Shown here: positions 7,651 to 15,812 of the stretch, in pieces
How positions within the stretch are numbered: the stretch's first letter is position 1
How the letters are laid out: each line of letters opens with the position of its first letter
Assembly (NCBI RefSeq): GCF_030973515.1
Contig: NZ_JARGZA010000001.1
Coordinates: forward strand, 248,001-312,000
Direction of reading: 5' to 3'
Origin: Jannaschia maritima
GTDB taxonomy: Bacteria > Pseudomonadota > Alphaproteobacteria > Rhodobacterales > Rhodobacteraceae
DNA length: 64,000 bases
The notes under the pieces: generated by a model
Seen by the model: the letters and a program-made list of their open reading frames with translations, nothing else
What the model was told of the DNA's origin: nothing
Database searches by the model: none
Translations under genes and position numbers: made by a program

Positions 7651-9722
7651 GCCGCGTCCTCCCGTGTCATATCCATCGCGCCGTCACCCGACGCCCCGAT
7701 TTCGTGAGTCATGGCCGCATTCGGGGACGCGTCCAGCAGACGCGCGGTCGCCCCGTCATGATGCACGATCGCGCCGTCCGTGTCGCGGACCCGCAGGGCG
7801 GACCCGTCCGGAAGGGTCAGCCGCACGTCGCCGCGCGCGAAGCCCGGCGCAGCCGCGGCCACCCACCCGCCACCGGGGATCCGGGCCAACCAGACGGGAC
7901 CCGGCGGCGCGTCAAGCCGCGCGTCATCGAGTGCCACATGCCCGTCCCGGGCACCCCGCGCGTCGTCCGCCGCCAACATGGGCGCCGTTTCGGCTCCGTC
8001 CCCGGACCAGGCCGACCGCCTCGACCAAGCATGCAGGTCGATCTCCATCCCGATCGCCGCGTCGCCCTGCCCGAGCGACAGCGTCCACCGGCGCGGTCCG
8101 CGATCCGAACGGCGCGGCGGGTCGCAGACCGTGCTCGCCGGCATCGCGGCCGCAGCGGCGGCGAAGGCCGCCAGGCCATCATGCTGCGTGGCGGGTGCGG
8201 CCCACACCGCGAGGGCGCAGCGCGGATGGCCGACGAAGAAGGACCCCGGCGTGGCGTGGCGCCAGAACGTCCGGGGCGGCCCGTCGTAATCGACGAACTC
8301 CATCGACAGCATCCCGTCCCGGCGAACGATCCGATCGGCCGCGTCCGGTTGCAGGTCCTTGCCGCCGAGCGAACGGACCGCGACCCGGACGAGCCCCAGA
8401 TCCAGCGCCACCGTCGCGCCGAAGGGTATCGTGCCGTCCGGGTCCGGCGGCGCGCCATCGACCAGCAGGCCGGCGACGTGGTCCGCCTGCGCCACCACCA
8501 GGCACAGAGCCGCCCGTCCCACCGGCACCGTCGCGCCGATCGCGTGGGGGCGGTACGCCAGCAGGGCGCGGGACCCGTGCTGCATCCCGATGAACGCGCC
8601 GGCATCCAGGAATACCTGATCGGCCGGCCGCGTTGGCGCCGTGGCCCAGCGCCCAAGCCACAGGTCGTCCACCACGTACTTGGCAAAGATCGTCCCCGGC
8701 CCCCCGCCCCTCCCGACGTAATGCAGGCCGAACGTCGTCGTCTGCCCGGCGATGAAGCGGTTCGCCTGCGTGTCCAGATCGCGCGACGCGGTGCCCATCG
8801 CGTATCCCGGTCCGTGGTGAGACGACGCGATCGAGCCGCGGACTCGATCCGCCGTCTCGCGGACCGACCCCGCGGTCCCCCGCATGAGGGAGGCAGCCCA
8901 GTCCGGCGCCAGCCCCTCGCCGACCCATTCCTCCAGCATCAGGCGCTCGGGCGGGGTACGGCCCAGCAGCGCCGGCGCGTAGGCTCGGGCATGGGGCGGC
9001 GCCATGCGACCCGTTTCCGGATGGATCGCCAGGGCGGCCGAAAGCACCAGCCGCAACCGCGCGTGGCGGGCCAGCCGCGCCGCCCGGGTATCGTCGCCCA
9101 GCCGCTCGACGATCCCAAGCGCCCGGATGGTCATGTCCGCATAGACGGGGGCGTTGAACTCGTGCGCGCAACCGGCATCGGCCATGCCGTGATGCCAGAC
9201 CGCCAACCGGTCCGCCCCCAGGGCTTGCAGGCCCGGATCGTCCAGCACGCCGCCGCCCACGATCAGGGAGGCGGCCGACTGCACGGCGATGTTGGTATAG
9301 TCCGGTCCGACGTCGATCCGCGCGACCGCGTCCATGGCGCCCCGCAACGTGTCCCGCAGCGCGGCGGTCGGCCCCTCTCCCAGACGGTCGGCATGCCGGT
9401 GAAGCGCGGGCGCGATGCGGATCGCGAAGAACACCGCAGCGTTCAGATCCTCCACGGCCGCGTCCTCAAACTCCCAGCGCAGGTTGCCTAGGGTCGGCGA
9501 TGTGGGATCAGGGTCCCGGAACGCCGGCATCCGAGCGGCGATCCGCGTTGCCCGGTCGCGGGCCCGTGGGCCGTCGTGTTCCAGGCAATCGGCTAGGTGC
9601 TGGGCGGCGACCCACATCGTGTGCAGCCGCCGCCCGTCCACCACCGTGACGGGAAGATCCGCGGCATCGTCGAACGAATACCCGGGCGGCAGCATCGCGT
9701 CGAGGGTGCCGCCCTCGGACAC
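7632..9722 (-). CDS. Unknown 696-aa enzyme inside TRAP operon
   Basis: A 696-residue protein not confidently recognised. The N-terminal half is rich in amphipathic helices with YTNIAVQSAASLIVGGG and CAHEFNAPVYADMTIRALG. Such helical repeats ending in an EFN-x-P-x-Y-like motif recall alpha/alpha-toroid glycan-active enzymes. The C-terminal half looks beta-rich and may be a sandwich domain. No signal peptide is seen, so it should act in the cytoplasm. It starts at a GTG after a short gap from dctP and overlaps the ATG of dctQ, so it belongs to the transporter operon. Inference: it acts on the imported compound, possibly an oligosaccharide or uronide. The function is unproven. Confidence 0.6.
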   Translation of the reverse strand: MSEGGTLDAMLPPGYSFDDAADLPVTVVDGRRLHTMWVAAQHLADCLEHDGPRARDRATRIAARMPAFRDPDPTSPTLGNLRWEFEDAAVEDLNAAVFFAIRIAPALHRHADRLGEGPTAALRDTLRGAMDAVARIDVGPDYTNIAVQSAASLIVGGGVLDDPGLQALGADRLAVWHHGMADAGCAHEFNAPVYADMTIRALGIVERLGDDTRAARLARHARLRLVLSAALAIHPETGRMAPPHARAYAPALLGRTPPERLMLEEWVGEGLAPDWAASLMRGTAGSVRETADRVRGSIASSHHGPGYAMGTASRDLDTQANRFIAGQTTTFGLHYVGRGGGPGTIFAKYVVDDLWLGRWATAPTRPADQVFLDAGAFIGMQHGSRALLAYRPHAIGATVPVGRAALCLVVAQADHVAGLLVDGAPPDPDGTIPFGATVALDLGLVRVAVRSLGGKDLQPDAADRIVRRDGMLSMEFVDYDGPPRTFWRHATPGSFFVGHPRCALAVWAAPATQHDGLAAFAAAAAAMPASTVCDPPRRSDRGPRRWTLSLGQGDAAIGMEIDLHAWSRRSAWSGDGAETAPMLAADDARGARDGHVALDDARLDAPPGPVWLARIPGGGWVAAAAPGFARGDVRLTLPDGSALRVRDTDGAIVHHDGATARLLDASPNAAMTHEIGASGDGAMDMTREDAACSDAS

Positions 9723-9735
9723 CGGATCGCGCCCC

Positions 9736-10719
9736 CTATTGGGCCGCGCGGATCCGCTCCACCATGTCGCCCAGCCCGAGTTCCGCGATCACGGGTTCGA
9801 GTGCTGCTGACACATCCGCCTGGATGGCTGCCTTGTCGACCTCCACCAGGGAAACACCGTGCTCGTCGCGCAGCGTTACCTTCGACTCGGTGTCGAACTG
9901 ATGCTCCAACTCGCGCTGATACGCCGATGCCTGGCGCCCGGCCTCCATCACGGCCTCCTGCTGTTCGGGCGTCAGACCATCGAACACCTGCTGCGAGAAC
10001 ATCAGCGGACGCGTCACGAACTCGTGCTCGGTCTGCACGTAGGTCGGGGCTTGCTCGTAGAACTTCATCCGCAGGACCCATTCGGCCTCGTTCTCCAGCC
10101 CGTCGACCACGCCGAGCTGCAGGCCGGAATAGATCTCGCCATAGGCCATCACCGTGGGCACGACGCCCAGCGCCTCCCACGCCTTCACCTGTACGGCGGC
10201 GGGATGCAGGCGGACGCGCAGGCCCTCCATGTCGGCTGCGGTCTCGACCGGCTGCGACGACACGAGGTTGCGGATCGACCCCCCGAAATAGCCCAGGACG
10301 AGTGCGTCCGTTTCGTCGGCGACGATCTGCGCGATCTCCTCGCCCAGGGGGCCGCTGACGACCGATTCCCAATGCTCGAAGTCGCGGAACACGAACGGCA
10401 CGACCAGCGCCTGCACCTGGGGCGCGAACTCGGCCAGATAGCCGGGCGCCGTCGTCACCATCGCGACCTGCCCCGCTTCCATTAGCTCGAAGATCTCCGC
10501 GCCGGTGCCCAACTGACCGTTCGGGAACACCCGGACCGTCAGCGCGCCGTCCGTCAGATCCTCCAGGATCTCGCCGAACCGGACCAGGCCCTGCCCCTGC
10601 CCCGTCTCGACCGGACCGTCGATGGATGCGGCCAGTTCCTGCTGCGCCAAGCCTGCGGTCGCCGTCAGCGCCGTGGCCAAGGCCGCGACCGCCGTCGCCG
10701 TGATCGTCTTCGCGAACAT
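9736..10719 (-). CDS. TRAP substrate-binding protein (DctP type)
   Basis: A 327-residue periplasmic solute receptor. It has a cleavable signal peptide ending at about ATAGLAQQ, then a DctP-family fold with VRVFPNGQLGTGAEIFELM and a C-terminal half including GLRVRLHPAAVQ, whose Arg is the usual carboxylate-binding position, and SGLQLGVVDGLENE. GGAGGA lies 5 nt before the ATG. It leads an operon with an unknown enzyme and both permease subunits. Substrate: probably an organic acid or sugar acid, from the family and from the LacI neighbour. Confidence 0.94.
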   Translation of the reverse strand: MFAKTITATAVAALATALTATAGLAQQELAASIDGPVETGQGQGLVRFGEILEDLTDGALTVRVFPNGQLGTGAEIFELMEAGQVAMVTTAPGYLAEFAPQVQALVVPFVFRDFEHWESVVSGPLGEEIAQIVADETDALVLGYFGGSIRNLVSSQPVETAADMEGLRVRLHPAAVQVKAWEALGVVPTVMAYGEIYSGLQLGVVDGLENEAEWVLRMKFYEQAPTYVQTEHEFVTRPLMFSQQVFDGLTPEQQEAVMEAGRQASAYQRELEHQFDTESKVTLRDEHGVSLVEVDKAAIQADVSAALEPVIAELGLGDMVERIRAAQ

Positions 10720-10787
10720 GTCGTTCCTCCCCGCTGGGACCCGTTCCGGGCCCGGGCCGAACGCCAGGGATGACGCCGACCAAGCTA

Positions 10788-10833
10788 GTTTATCGTTTTA
10801 TCAACATAGCACGCGACGATCGCGGACCGTCAA
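10788..10833 (-). promoter_or_regulatory. Candidate promoter and operator for dctP operon
   Basis: On the minus strand a TTGACG (-35, 10828-10833) and TATGTT (-10, 10803-10808) are separated by 19 bp. Immediately downstream is an AT-rich GATAAAAC/GATAAACT direct repeat within 10788-10805, unusual in this GC-rich region and well placed for a repressor. The convergent LacI-type protein is the obvious candidate. The element lies about 70-115 bp upstream of the dctP ATG. Confidence 0.45.
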
Positions 10834-10901
10834 GCTGCAGCACTGCAATCCCATGCTCCTACCGGGCAAGCGAACGTCGTGCCCTGTCCGTTGGATCTCC
10901 A

Positions 10902-12047
10902 TCAGCGGACCGGATATTCCACCCCGCCGGACCCGGACCAATCGTCGACCTCCGGATAGTGCCGCGCCCGCCATTCGCGCACGCGCCGATCCATCATCCA
11001 GCGCCATAGCTGCGGGACCAGCGCCGCGATCGTCATGAACGGATAGCCGTGGGGCATCTGCGGTGCCTCCTCCGGCGAATAGGTCTGAAGCAGCGGGAAC
11101 CGGCGGTCCGGCTTGTAGTGGTGGTCCGAATGCCGCTGCAAGTTGATCAACAGCCAGTTCGACGCCTTGTGCGGTGCGTTCCAGGAATGATGCGGGCGCG
11201 TCGGCTCGAAGCGGCCCTCGCCCAGTTTCCGGCGCACCAGCCCATAATGCTCGACGTAGTTCACCAACTCCAGTTGGAACACGGCCACGACCGCCTGCAC
11301 CCCGAACAGCGCCAGCCCCCACCAGCCGCCGATCAGCAGGGCCAGCATCAGCGCGGCGCCTTGCAGCGCGGCATAGCGCCAGAACGGGTTCGACCGATGA
11401 TGCACCGACAATCCCTTGCGGGCCAACATGCCCCTTTCGGCCCGCCAGGCGGACACGGCGCTCTGGACCAGCACGCGCGGCAGGAAGGTCCAGAACGCCT
11501 CGCCGAACCGGGCCGTCGCGGGATCCCTCGGCGTGGCCACGTGACGGTGGTGGACCAGCAGATGCTCGGACCGGAAATGCGAATACAGCACCGTCGCCAA
11601 CAGAAGGTCGGCGAGCCAACGCTCCGACCGGGGCTTCTGATGCATCAACTCGTGGGCATAGGTGATGCCGATCGTGCCCGTGGCCACCCCTACGCCCGCG
11701 AAAACCGCGACCTCCTCCCAGGCCGACAGGTGGCCCGTCGCGGTGACGTACGCCAACGTCCCATAGATCAGGACCAACTGCACCGGCAGCCAGATCAGCG
11801 TCACCCGCCGGTACCACACCAACGCGCCGTCGGGCGTGGCCGGGTCAAGGTTCGCTTCGTCGTGTCCCGCCACCGCGTCCATGACCGAGAACGCCCCCCA
11901 GGCATAGAGGGCGGGCAGCGCCACGGTCCAACCGCCGGCATGCGCCGCCAAAGCCACCAGGGGCAGGTTCAGTAGGCACAGCCAGAACGGCAGGGCCCGG
12001 ATCAGCTCACCCGTCCGTGGCGTCGGGTCCGTGGTCATCGTGGTCAT
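10902..12047 (-). CDS. alkB: Alkane 1-monooxygenase
   Basis: A 381-residue integral-membrane di-iron enzyme that hydroxylates the terminal carbon of n-alkanes, with electrons from rubredoxin or ferredoxin. The histidine boxes are all present: HELMHQ, EHLLVHHRHVATPRDPA, and LQRHSDHHYKPDRR. NYVEHYGLVRR, the AlkB-specific motif, separates this from fatty-acid desaturases. Several hydrophobic helices precede and separate the boxes. GGAGGG lies 6 nt before the ATG. It starts 65 bp after the stop of the GntR gene on the same strand, so they may share a transcript. No rubredoxin gene is adjacent. Confidence 0.93.
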   Translation of the reverse strand: MTTMTTDPTPRTGELIRALPFWLCLLNLPLVALAAHAGGWTVALPALYAWGAFSVMDAVAGHDEANLDPATPDGALVWYRRVTLIWLPVQLVLIYGTLAYVTATGHLSAWEEVAVFAGVGVATGTIGITYAHELMHQKPRSERWLADLLLATVLYSHFRSEHLLVHHRHVATPRDPATARFGEAFWTFLPRVLVQSAVSAWRAERGMLARKGLSVHHRSNPFWRYAALQGAALMLALLIGGWWGLALFGVQAVVAVFQLELVNYVEHYGLVRRKLGEGRFEPTRPHHSWNAPHKASNWLLINLQRHSDHHYKPDRRFPLLQTYSPEEAPQMPHGYPFMTIAALVPQLWRWMMDRRVREWRARHYPEVDDWSGSGGVEYPVR

Positions 12048-12112
12048 GCGCGCCCTCCCCGCCGCGATTGCATAGCCACCATGCCACGTCGCGCCGCGCC
12101 GTCCACCCCCCG

Positions 12113-12784
12113 TCAGGCCGCGTCGTCGTTCGGGAACGTGCGCATCAGCCGGCGGAACTTCTCGCCCTGCACTGCGACGTGGTCGTAGACTGCCTTCGCC
12201 GCCCGATCCCCGTCACCCGCGCGCAGGGCCGCGACGATGGCCGCGTGCTCGGCGAGGGACTGCGCCATCCGGCCCCGGAGGCGAAGCTGCAGGCGGCGGT
12301 ACGGTTGCAGGCGTCGGTGCAGGCGCAGGGCCTCCCCCGCCAGGAACCGGTTCCCCGACTCCGCGTACAGGCGGTGGTGGAACCCCTCGTTCGCGCGGTA
12401 ATAAGCGTCCGCGTCCCCCGCCTCCGCCGCAATTGCGCACGCCGCGTTCGCCGCTTCCAGCGCATTCAGGGCGCCGTCCTCGATCCGCGAGGCCCCGAGC
12501 CGCGCGCAGACCCCCTCCAGCTCGGCCATGACCTCGAACATCTCCAGCATTTCGATCGGTCCGGGCTGGCGCACGAACGCGCCCCGTCGCGGGCGAAGCT
12601 CCACCAGACCGGACAGGGACAGGCGCTGCATCGCCTCGCGCACGGGGGTGCGCGATACGCCGAAGCGACCCGCCAACGTCACTTCGTCCAACCGCGCCCC
12701 GTCGGCGAAGGCCCCCGACAGGATCATCTCCTCGACCGCGTCGGCGATGGTTTCGGACCGCTTTTGCTCCATGCCCCGAACCAT
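12113..12784 (-). CDS. matR: GntR-family (FCD) regulator, MatR-like
   Basis: A transcription factor of about 223 residues. The N-terminal winged helix-turn-helix (TIADAVEEMILSGAFADGARL, then LAGRFGVSRTPVREAMQRL) is followed by an all-helical FCD effector domain with His and Asp metal-ligand positions (YRANEGFHHRLYAESGN). The exact start is uncertain: Met codons at 12799, 12784 and 12772 are in frame. It is divergent from a malonate uptake and decarboxylation operon, the position of MatR in rhizobial mat clusters, and a matching palindrome lies between them. It is therefore probably a malonate-responsive repressor, and may also affect alkB downstream. Confidence 0.85.
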   Translation of the reverse strand: MVRGMEQKRSETIADAVEEMILSGAFADGARLDEVTLAGRFGVSRTPVREAMQRLSLSGLVELRPRRGAFVRQPGPIEMLEMFEVMAELEGVCARLGASRIEDGALNALEAANAACAIAAEAGDADAYYRANEGFHHRLYAESGNRFLAGEALRLHRRLQPYRRLQLRLRGRMAQSLAEHAAIVAALRAGDGDRAAKAVYDHVAVQGEKFRRLMRTFPNDDAA

Positions 12785-12816
12785 ACCATCCGACGCCATG
12801 CGTGCAATACGGGCGC

Positions 12817-12830
12817 TCTTGTATGCAAGA
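12817..12830. promoter_or_regulatory. Candidate MatR operator
   Basis: TCTTG-TATG-CAAGA, a near-perfect 14-bp palindrome, lies between the divergent matR and matP genes. It resembles FCD-type GntR sites with a TNGTNNNCNA core, and the TCTTGTA half-site recalled for rhizobial MatR. A TTGACA hexamer follows at 12834-12839, so a repressor here would touch the matP promoter. The matching -10 is weak. Confidence 0.65.
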
Positions 12831-12904
12831 TCGTTGACAGGGGATGCGAGCATGGCCCAACGTCGGGGCGAGTCCGACACGAACCGGGCCCATGGGAGGA
12901 TGAC

Positions 12905-13879
12905 ATGAAGACGAAGACGACGCTCGCCGCATTCGCGGCGGCCGCACTGGCCCTGCCCGCCGCCGCGGCCGAGTTCCGCCTGTCCCACCAATGGTCGACG
13001 TCCGACGTCCGCCATCAGGTCGCGCAGATGATCGCAGACGAGGTGGCCGATGACGGGATCGACATCACGATCTTCCCGTCCGCGTCCCTGTTTAAGGCGC
13101 GGGAGCAGTACCAGCCGCTGTCGCGCGGCCAGCTCGACATGACGGTCCTGCCCCTGTCCTATGCGGGCGGTCGCCAGCCCGCCTTCAACCTGACCCTGAT
13201 GCCGGGGCTGGTGAAGAACCACGACCACGCCGCGCGCCTGAACGAGTCCGAGTTCATGGCCCGGATCGAGGACAAGCTGGCGGAGGATGACGTCATGGTC
13301 CTCGTCCATGGCTACCTCGCCGGTGGATTCGCGGGCAAGGACGGCTGCATCACCGCGCCCGAGGACATCGAGGGGCTCCAGACCCGCGCGGCCGGCAAGG
13401 CGTTCGAGCAGATGCTCGCGGGCGCCGGCGCATCCATCGCGTCCATGGCCTCGTCCGAGATCTACAACGCGATGCAGACGGGCGTGCTGGATGCGGCGAA
13501 CACGTCCTCGTCGTCCTTCGTGTCCTACCGCATCTACGAGCAGGTCGCCTGCTACACGCCCGCGGGCGAGTACGCGCTGTGGTTCATGTACCAGCCCCTG
13601 CTGATGAACCGCTCCGCCTACCAGTCCCTGTCGGAGGAGCAGCAGACCGCCCTGATGGACGCCGCCGCCCAGGCGCAGGCGTTCTATCTGGAGGAAGCGA
13701 AGTTGCAGGACGCCGCCTCCGCCGAAACGTTCCGCGAGAACGGCGTCGAGATCGCCGAGATGACGCAGGAAGAGTTCGACGCTTGGCGCGCCCTCGCGCA
13801 GGAGACGTCGTACAAGGCCTTCGTGGAGGAAACGCCCGACGGGCAGGAACTTCTCGACCTTGCCCTGTCGGTGGACTGA
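12905..13879 (+). CDS. matP: Malonate TRAP binding protein
   Basis: A 324-residue periplasmic receptor with a short signal peptide (cleavage near PAAAAEF). The DctP-family body includes VLPLSYAGGRQPAFN, LQTRAAGKAFEQML with the carboxylate-binding Arg, and EIYNAMQTGVLDAANTSSSS. GGAGGATG sits directly before the ATG. It leads a five-gene operon ending in malonyl-CoA decarboxylase and malonyl-CoA synthetase, the layout of the matPQMAB malonate operon of Sinorhizobium, so malonate is the likely ligand. A palindromic hairpin follows the gene before the permease genes. Confidence 0.9.
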   Translation: MKTKTTLAAFAAAALALPAAAAEFRLSHQWSTSDVRHQVAQMIADEVADDGIDITIFPSASLFKAREQYQPLSRGQLDMTVLPLSYAGGRQPAFNLTLMPGLVKNHDHAARLNESEFMARIEDKLAEDDVMVLVHGYLAGGFAGKDGCITAPEDIEGLQTRAAGKAFEQMLAGAGASIASMASSEIYNAMQTGVLDAANTSSSSFVSYRIYEQVACYTPAGEYALWFMYQPLLMNRSAYQSLSEEQQTALMDAAAQAQAFYLEEAKLQDAASAETFRENGVEIAEMTQEEFDAWRALAQETSYKAFVEETPDGQELLDLALSVD

Positions 13880-13890
13880 TCCACCGTATC

Positions 13891-13919
13891 GTCATCCCCG
13901 GGTCAGGCCCGGGGATGAC
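13891..13919. repeat. REP-like hairpin between matP and matQ
   Basis: GTCATCCCCGGG-TCAGG-CCCGGGGATGAC is a perfect 12-bp stem with a 5-nt loop. Such REP-like palindromes are common in proteobacterial intergenic regions. Placed after a binding-protein gene inside an operon it may stabilise the upstream mRNA and keep receptor levels above permease levels. Confidence 0.8.
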
Positions 13920-13944
13920 CGTTCCCGAACCGGAAGGCCTCGAC

Positions 13945-14490
13945 ATGGCAACCGCCTCCCACGCCCAGGCCGCGCGCGACGGGGGCAACCCGTTCCTGCG
14001 CACCGTGGGCTGGATCAGCACGCTGGCCGGATGGGCTTCCGCCGCGATGATCGTCGCTGCCGTGGCGGTCACCTGCCAGATGATCTTCGTGCGCTTCGTC
14101 CTGAACCAGTCGACGGTCTGGCAGACGGAATCCGTGATCTACCTGATGATCGCCGCGACCCTGGTGGGGCTGCCCTACGTCCAGCGCCTGCGCGGCCACG
14201 TAAACGTGGACCTGATCCCCCTGGCCCTGAAGGGAGGCGCACGGCGGGCGATGTTCTACGTCACGATGGGCCTGTCGATCCTGATCGTCGCCGTCATGCT
14301 GTTCTACGCCGCGGAGTTCTGGCATCTGGCCTTTTCCCGCAACTGGCGGTCGGACACGATCTGGGGCGTGCGCCTGTGGATCCCCTACCTGTCCCTGATC
14401 GTGGGCCTAGGCCTGCTGTTGCTGCAGCTCGTGGCCGACCTCGTGGCCGTGGCACTGGGCCATGATGCCCCCTACGGATTGGAGGACTAG
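13945..14490 (+). CDS. matQ: Malonate TRAP small permease
   Basis: A 181-residue four-helix membrane subunit. Hydrophobic segments surround VRFVLNQSTVWQTESVIYLM, the signature loop of DctQ proteins, and IAATLVGLPYVQRLRGHVNVDLIP. The ATG has GGAAGG upstream. It lies in the mat operon between the receptor and the large permease, with the large permease starting 5 bp later. It forms the membrane complex with MatM and is probably required for receptor docking. Confidence 0.9.
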   Translation: MATASHAQAARDGGNPFLRTVGWISTLAGWASAAMIVAAVAVTCQMIFVRFVLNQSTVWQTESVIYLMIAATLVGLPYVQRLRGHVNVDLIPLALKGGARRAMFYVTMGLSILIVAVMLFYAAEFWHLAFSRNWRSDTIWGVRLWIPYLSLIVGLGLLLLQLVADLVAVALGHDAPYGLED

Positions 14491-14495
14491 CGTCC

Positions 14496-15812
14496 ATGGA
14501 CCCCCTCCTCCTGGGACTGCTCGTGGCCGTGGCCACGATCGTCGTGCTCTTCTCCGGCGTGTCGGTGGCCATCGGCCTCCTGATCGTGTCGGGCTTGTTC
14601 CTCGTGATCTTCGACGGGATGCGCAGCCTCGAGCTGATGCCGGAGATCATGTTCGGCAAGCTCGACAACTTCGCGCTGCTGGCCATTCCCATGTTCATCC
14701 TCATGGGCGCGTCCATCGCTTCGACCCGCGCGGGCGCCGACCTCTACGAGGCGCTGGAGCGTTGGCTGACCCGCGTGCCAGGCGGCCTGGTCGTGTCGAA
14801 CCTGGGCGCCTGCGCGCTCTTCTCGGCCATGTCAGGGTCATCGCCCGCGACCTGCGCGGCCATCGGCAAGATGGGCATCCCGGAGATGCGCAAGCGCGGC
14901 TATCCCGACGGCATCGCGGCGGGCTCCATCGCGGCGGGCGGCACCCTGGGCATCCTGATCCCGCCCTCCGTCACGATGATCGTCTACGGCATCGCAACCG
15001 AGACATCGATCGGTCGCCTGTTCCTCGCCGGCGTCTTCCCGGGCCTCCTGCTCGTGGGGCTGTTCATGGCCTGGTCGCTCTACGCGACGTGGCGGTCGGG
15101 CGACGCGGCCGTGCTGGCGCCCACCACCTATACCCTGCGCCAGCGGTTGGAGGTCCTGCCCCGCGTCCTGCCCTTCATCGCGATCATCCTGGGCGTCCTC
15201 TACGCGATGTACGGCGGCATCGCGACGCCGTCCGAGACCGCAGCCATCGGCGCGCTGCTGTGCCTGATCATCGCGATGGTGATCTACAAGCTGTGGTCCC
15301 CCGTGAAGCTTTGGGACGTCCTGCGTGACACGACGCGGGAATCGGTGATGATCCTGTTCATCATCGGCGCGGCGGGCGTGTTCTCCTACATGCTGTCGTC
15401 GCTCTTCATCACGCAGTCCATCGCACAGTGGATCGGGACGCTGGAAGTCAACCGGTGGATCCTGATGGGCGCCGTAAACCTGTTCCTTCTGGTGGCGGGG
15501 TTCTTCCTGCCCCCCGTGGCGGTCATCCTGATGGCCGCGCCGATCCTGCTGCCGATCATCACCACGGCGGGGTTCGACCCGATCTGGTTCGCGGTGATCC
15601 TGACCATCAACATGGAGATCGGGCTGATCTCGCCGCCCGTGGGCTTGAACCTTTACGTGATCAACGGCATCGCACCCGACATCAAGCTCAAGACCATCCT
15701 GACCGGTTCGCTCCCCTTCGTGGGCTGCATGGTCGTGGCGATCCTGCTCCTGTGCGTGTTTCCGGGCATCGCGACCTGGCTGCCCGACGCGGTCATGGGC
15801 CAAGCGCTGTGA
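14496..15812 (+). CDS. matM: Malonate TRAP large permease
   Basis: A 438-residue inner-membrane transporter subunit of the usual DctM length. Features include FALLAIPMFILMGASIASTRAG, SAMSGSSPATCAAIGKMGIPEM, GGTLGILIPPSVTMIVYGIATETS, and a C-terminal mirror half with LISPPVGLNLYVINGIA. It couples ion gradients to malonate uptake with MatP and MatQ. Its stop codon overlaps the GTG start of the decarboxylase gene (GTGA), tying transport to catabolism. Confidence 0.93.
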   Translation: MDPLLLGLLVAVATIVVLFSGVSVAIGLLIVSGLFLVIFDGMRSLELMPEIMFGKLDNFALLAIPMFILMGASIASTRAGADLYEALERWLTRVPGGLVVSNLGACALFSAMSGSSPATCAAIGKMGIPEMRKRGYPDGIAAGSIAAGGTLGILIPPSVTMIVYGIATETSIGRLFLAGVFPGLLLVGLFMAWSLYATWRSGDAAVLAPTTYTLRQRLEVLPRVLPFIAIILGVLYAMYGGIATPSETAAIGALLCLIIAMVIYKLWSPVKLWDVLRDTTRESVMILFIIGAAGVFSYMLSSLFITQSIAQWIGTLEVNRWILMGAVNLFLLVAGFFLPPVAVILMAAPILLPIITTAGFDPIWFAVILTINMEIGLISPPVGLNLYVINGIAPDIKLKTILTGSLPFVGCMVVAILLLCVFPGIATWLPDAVMGQAL

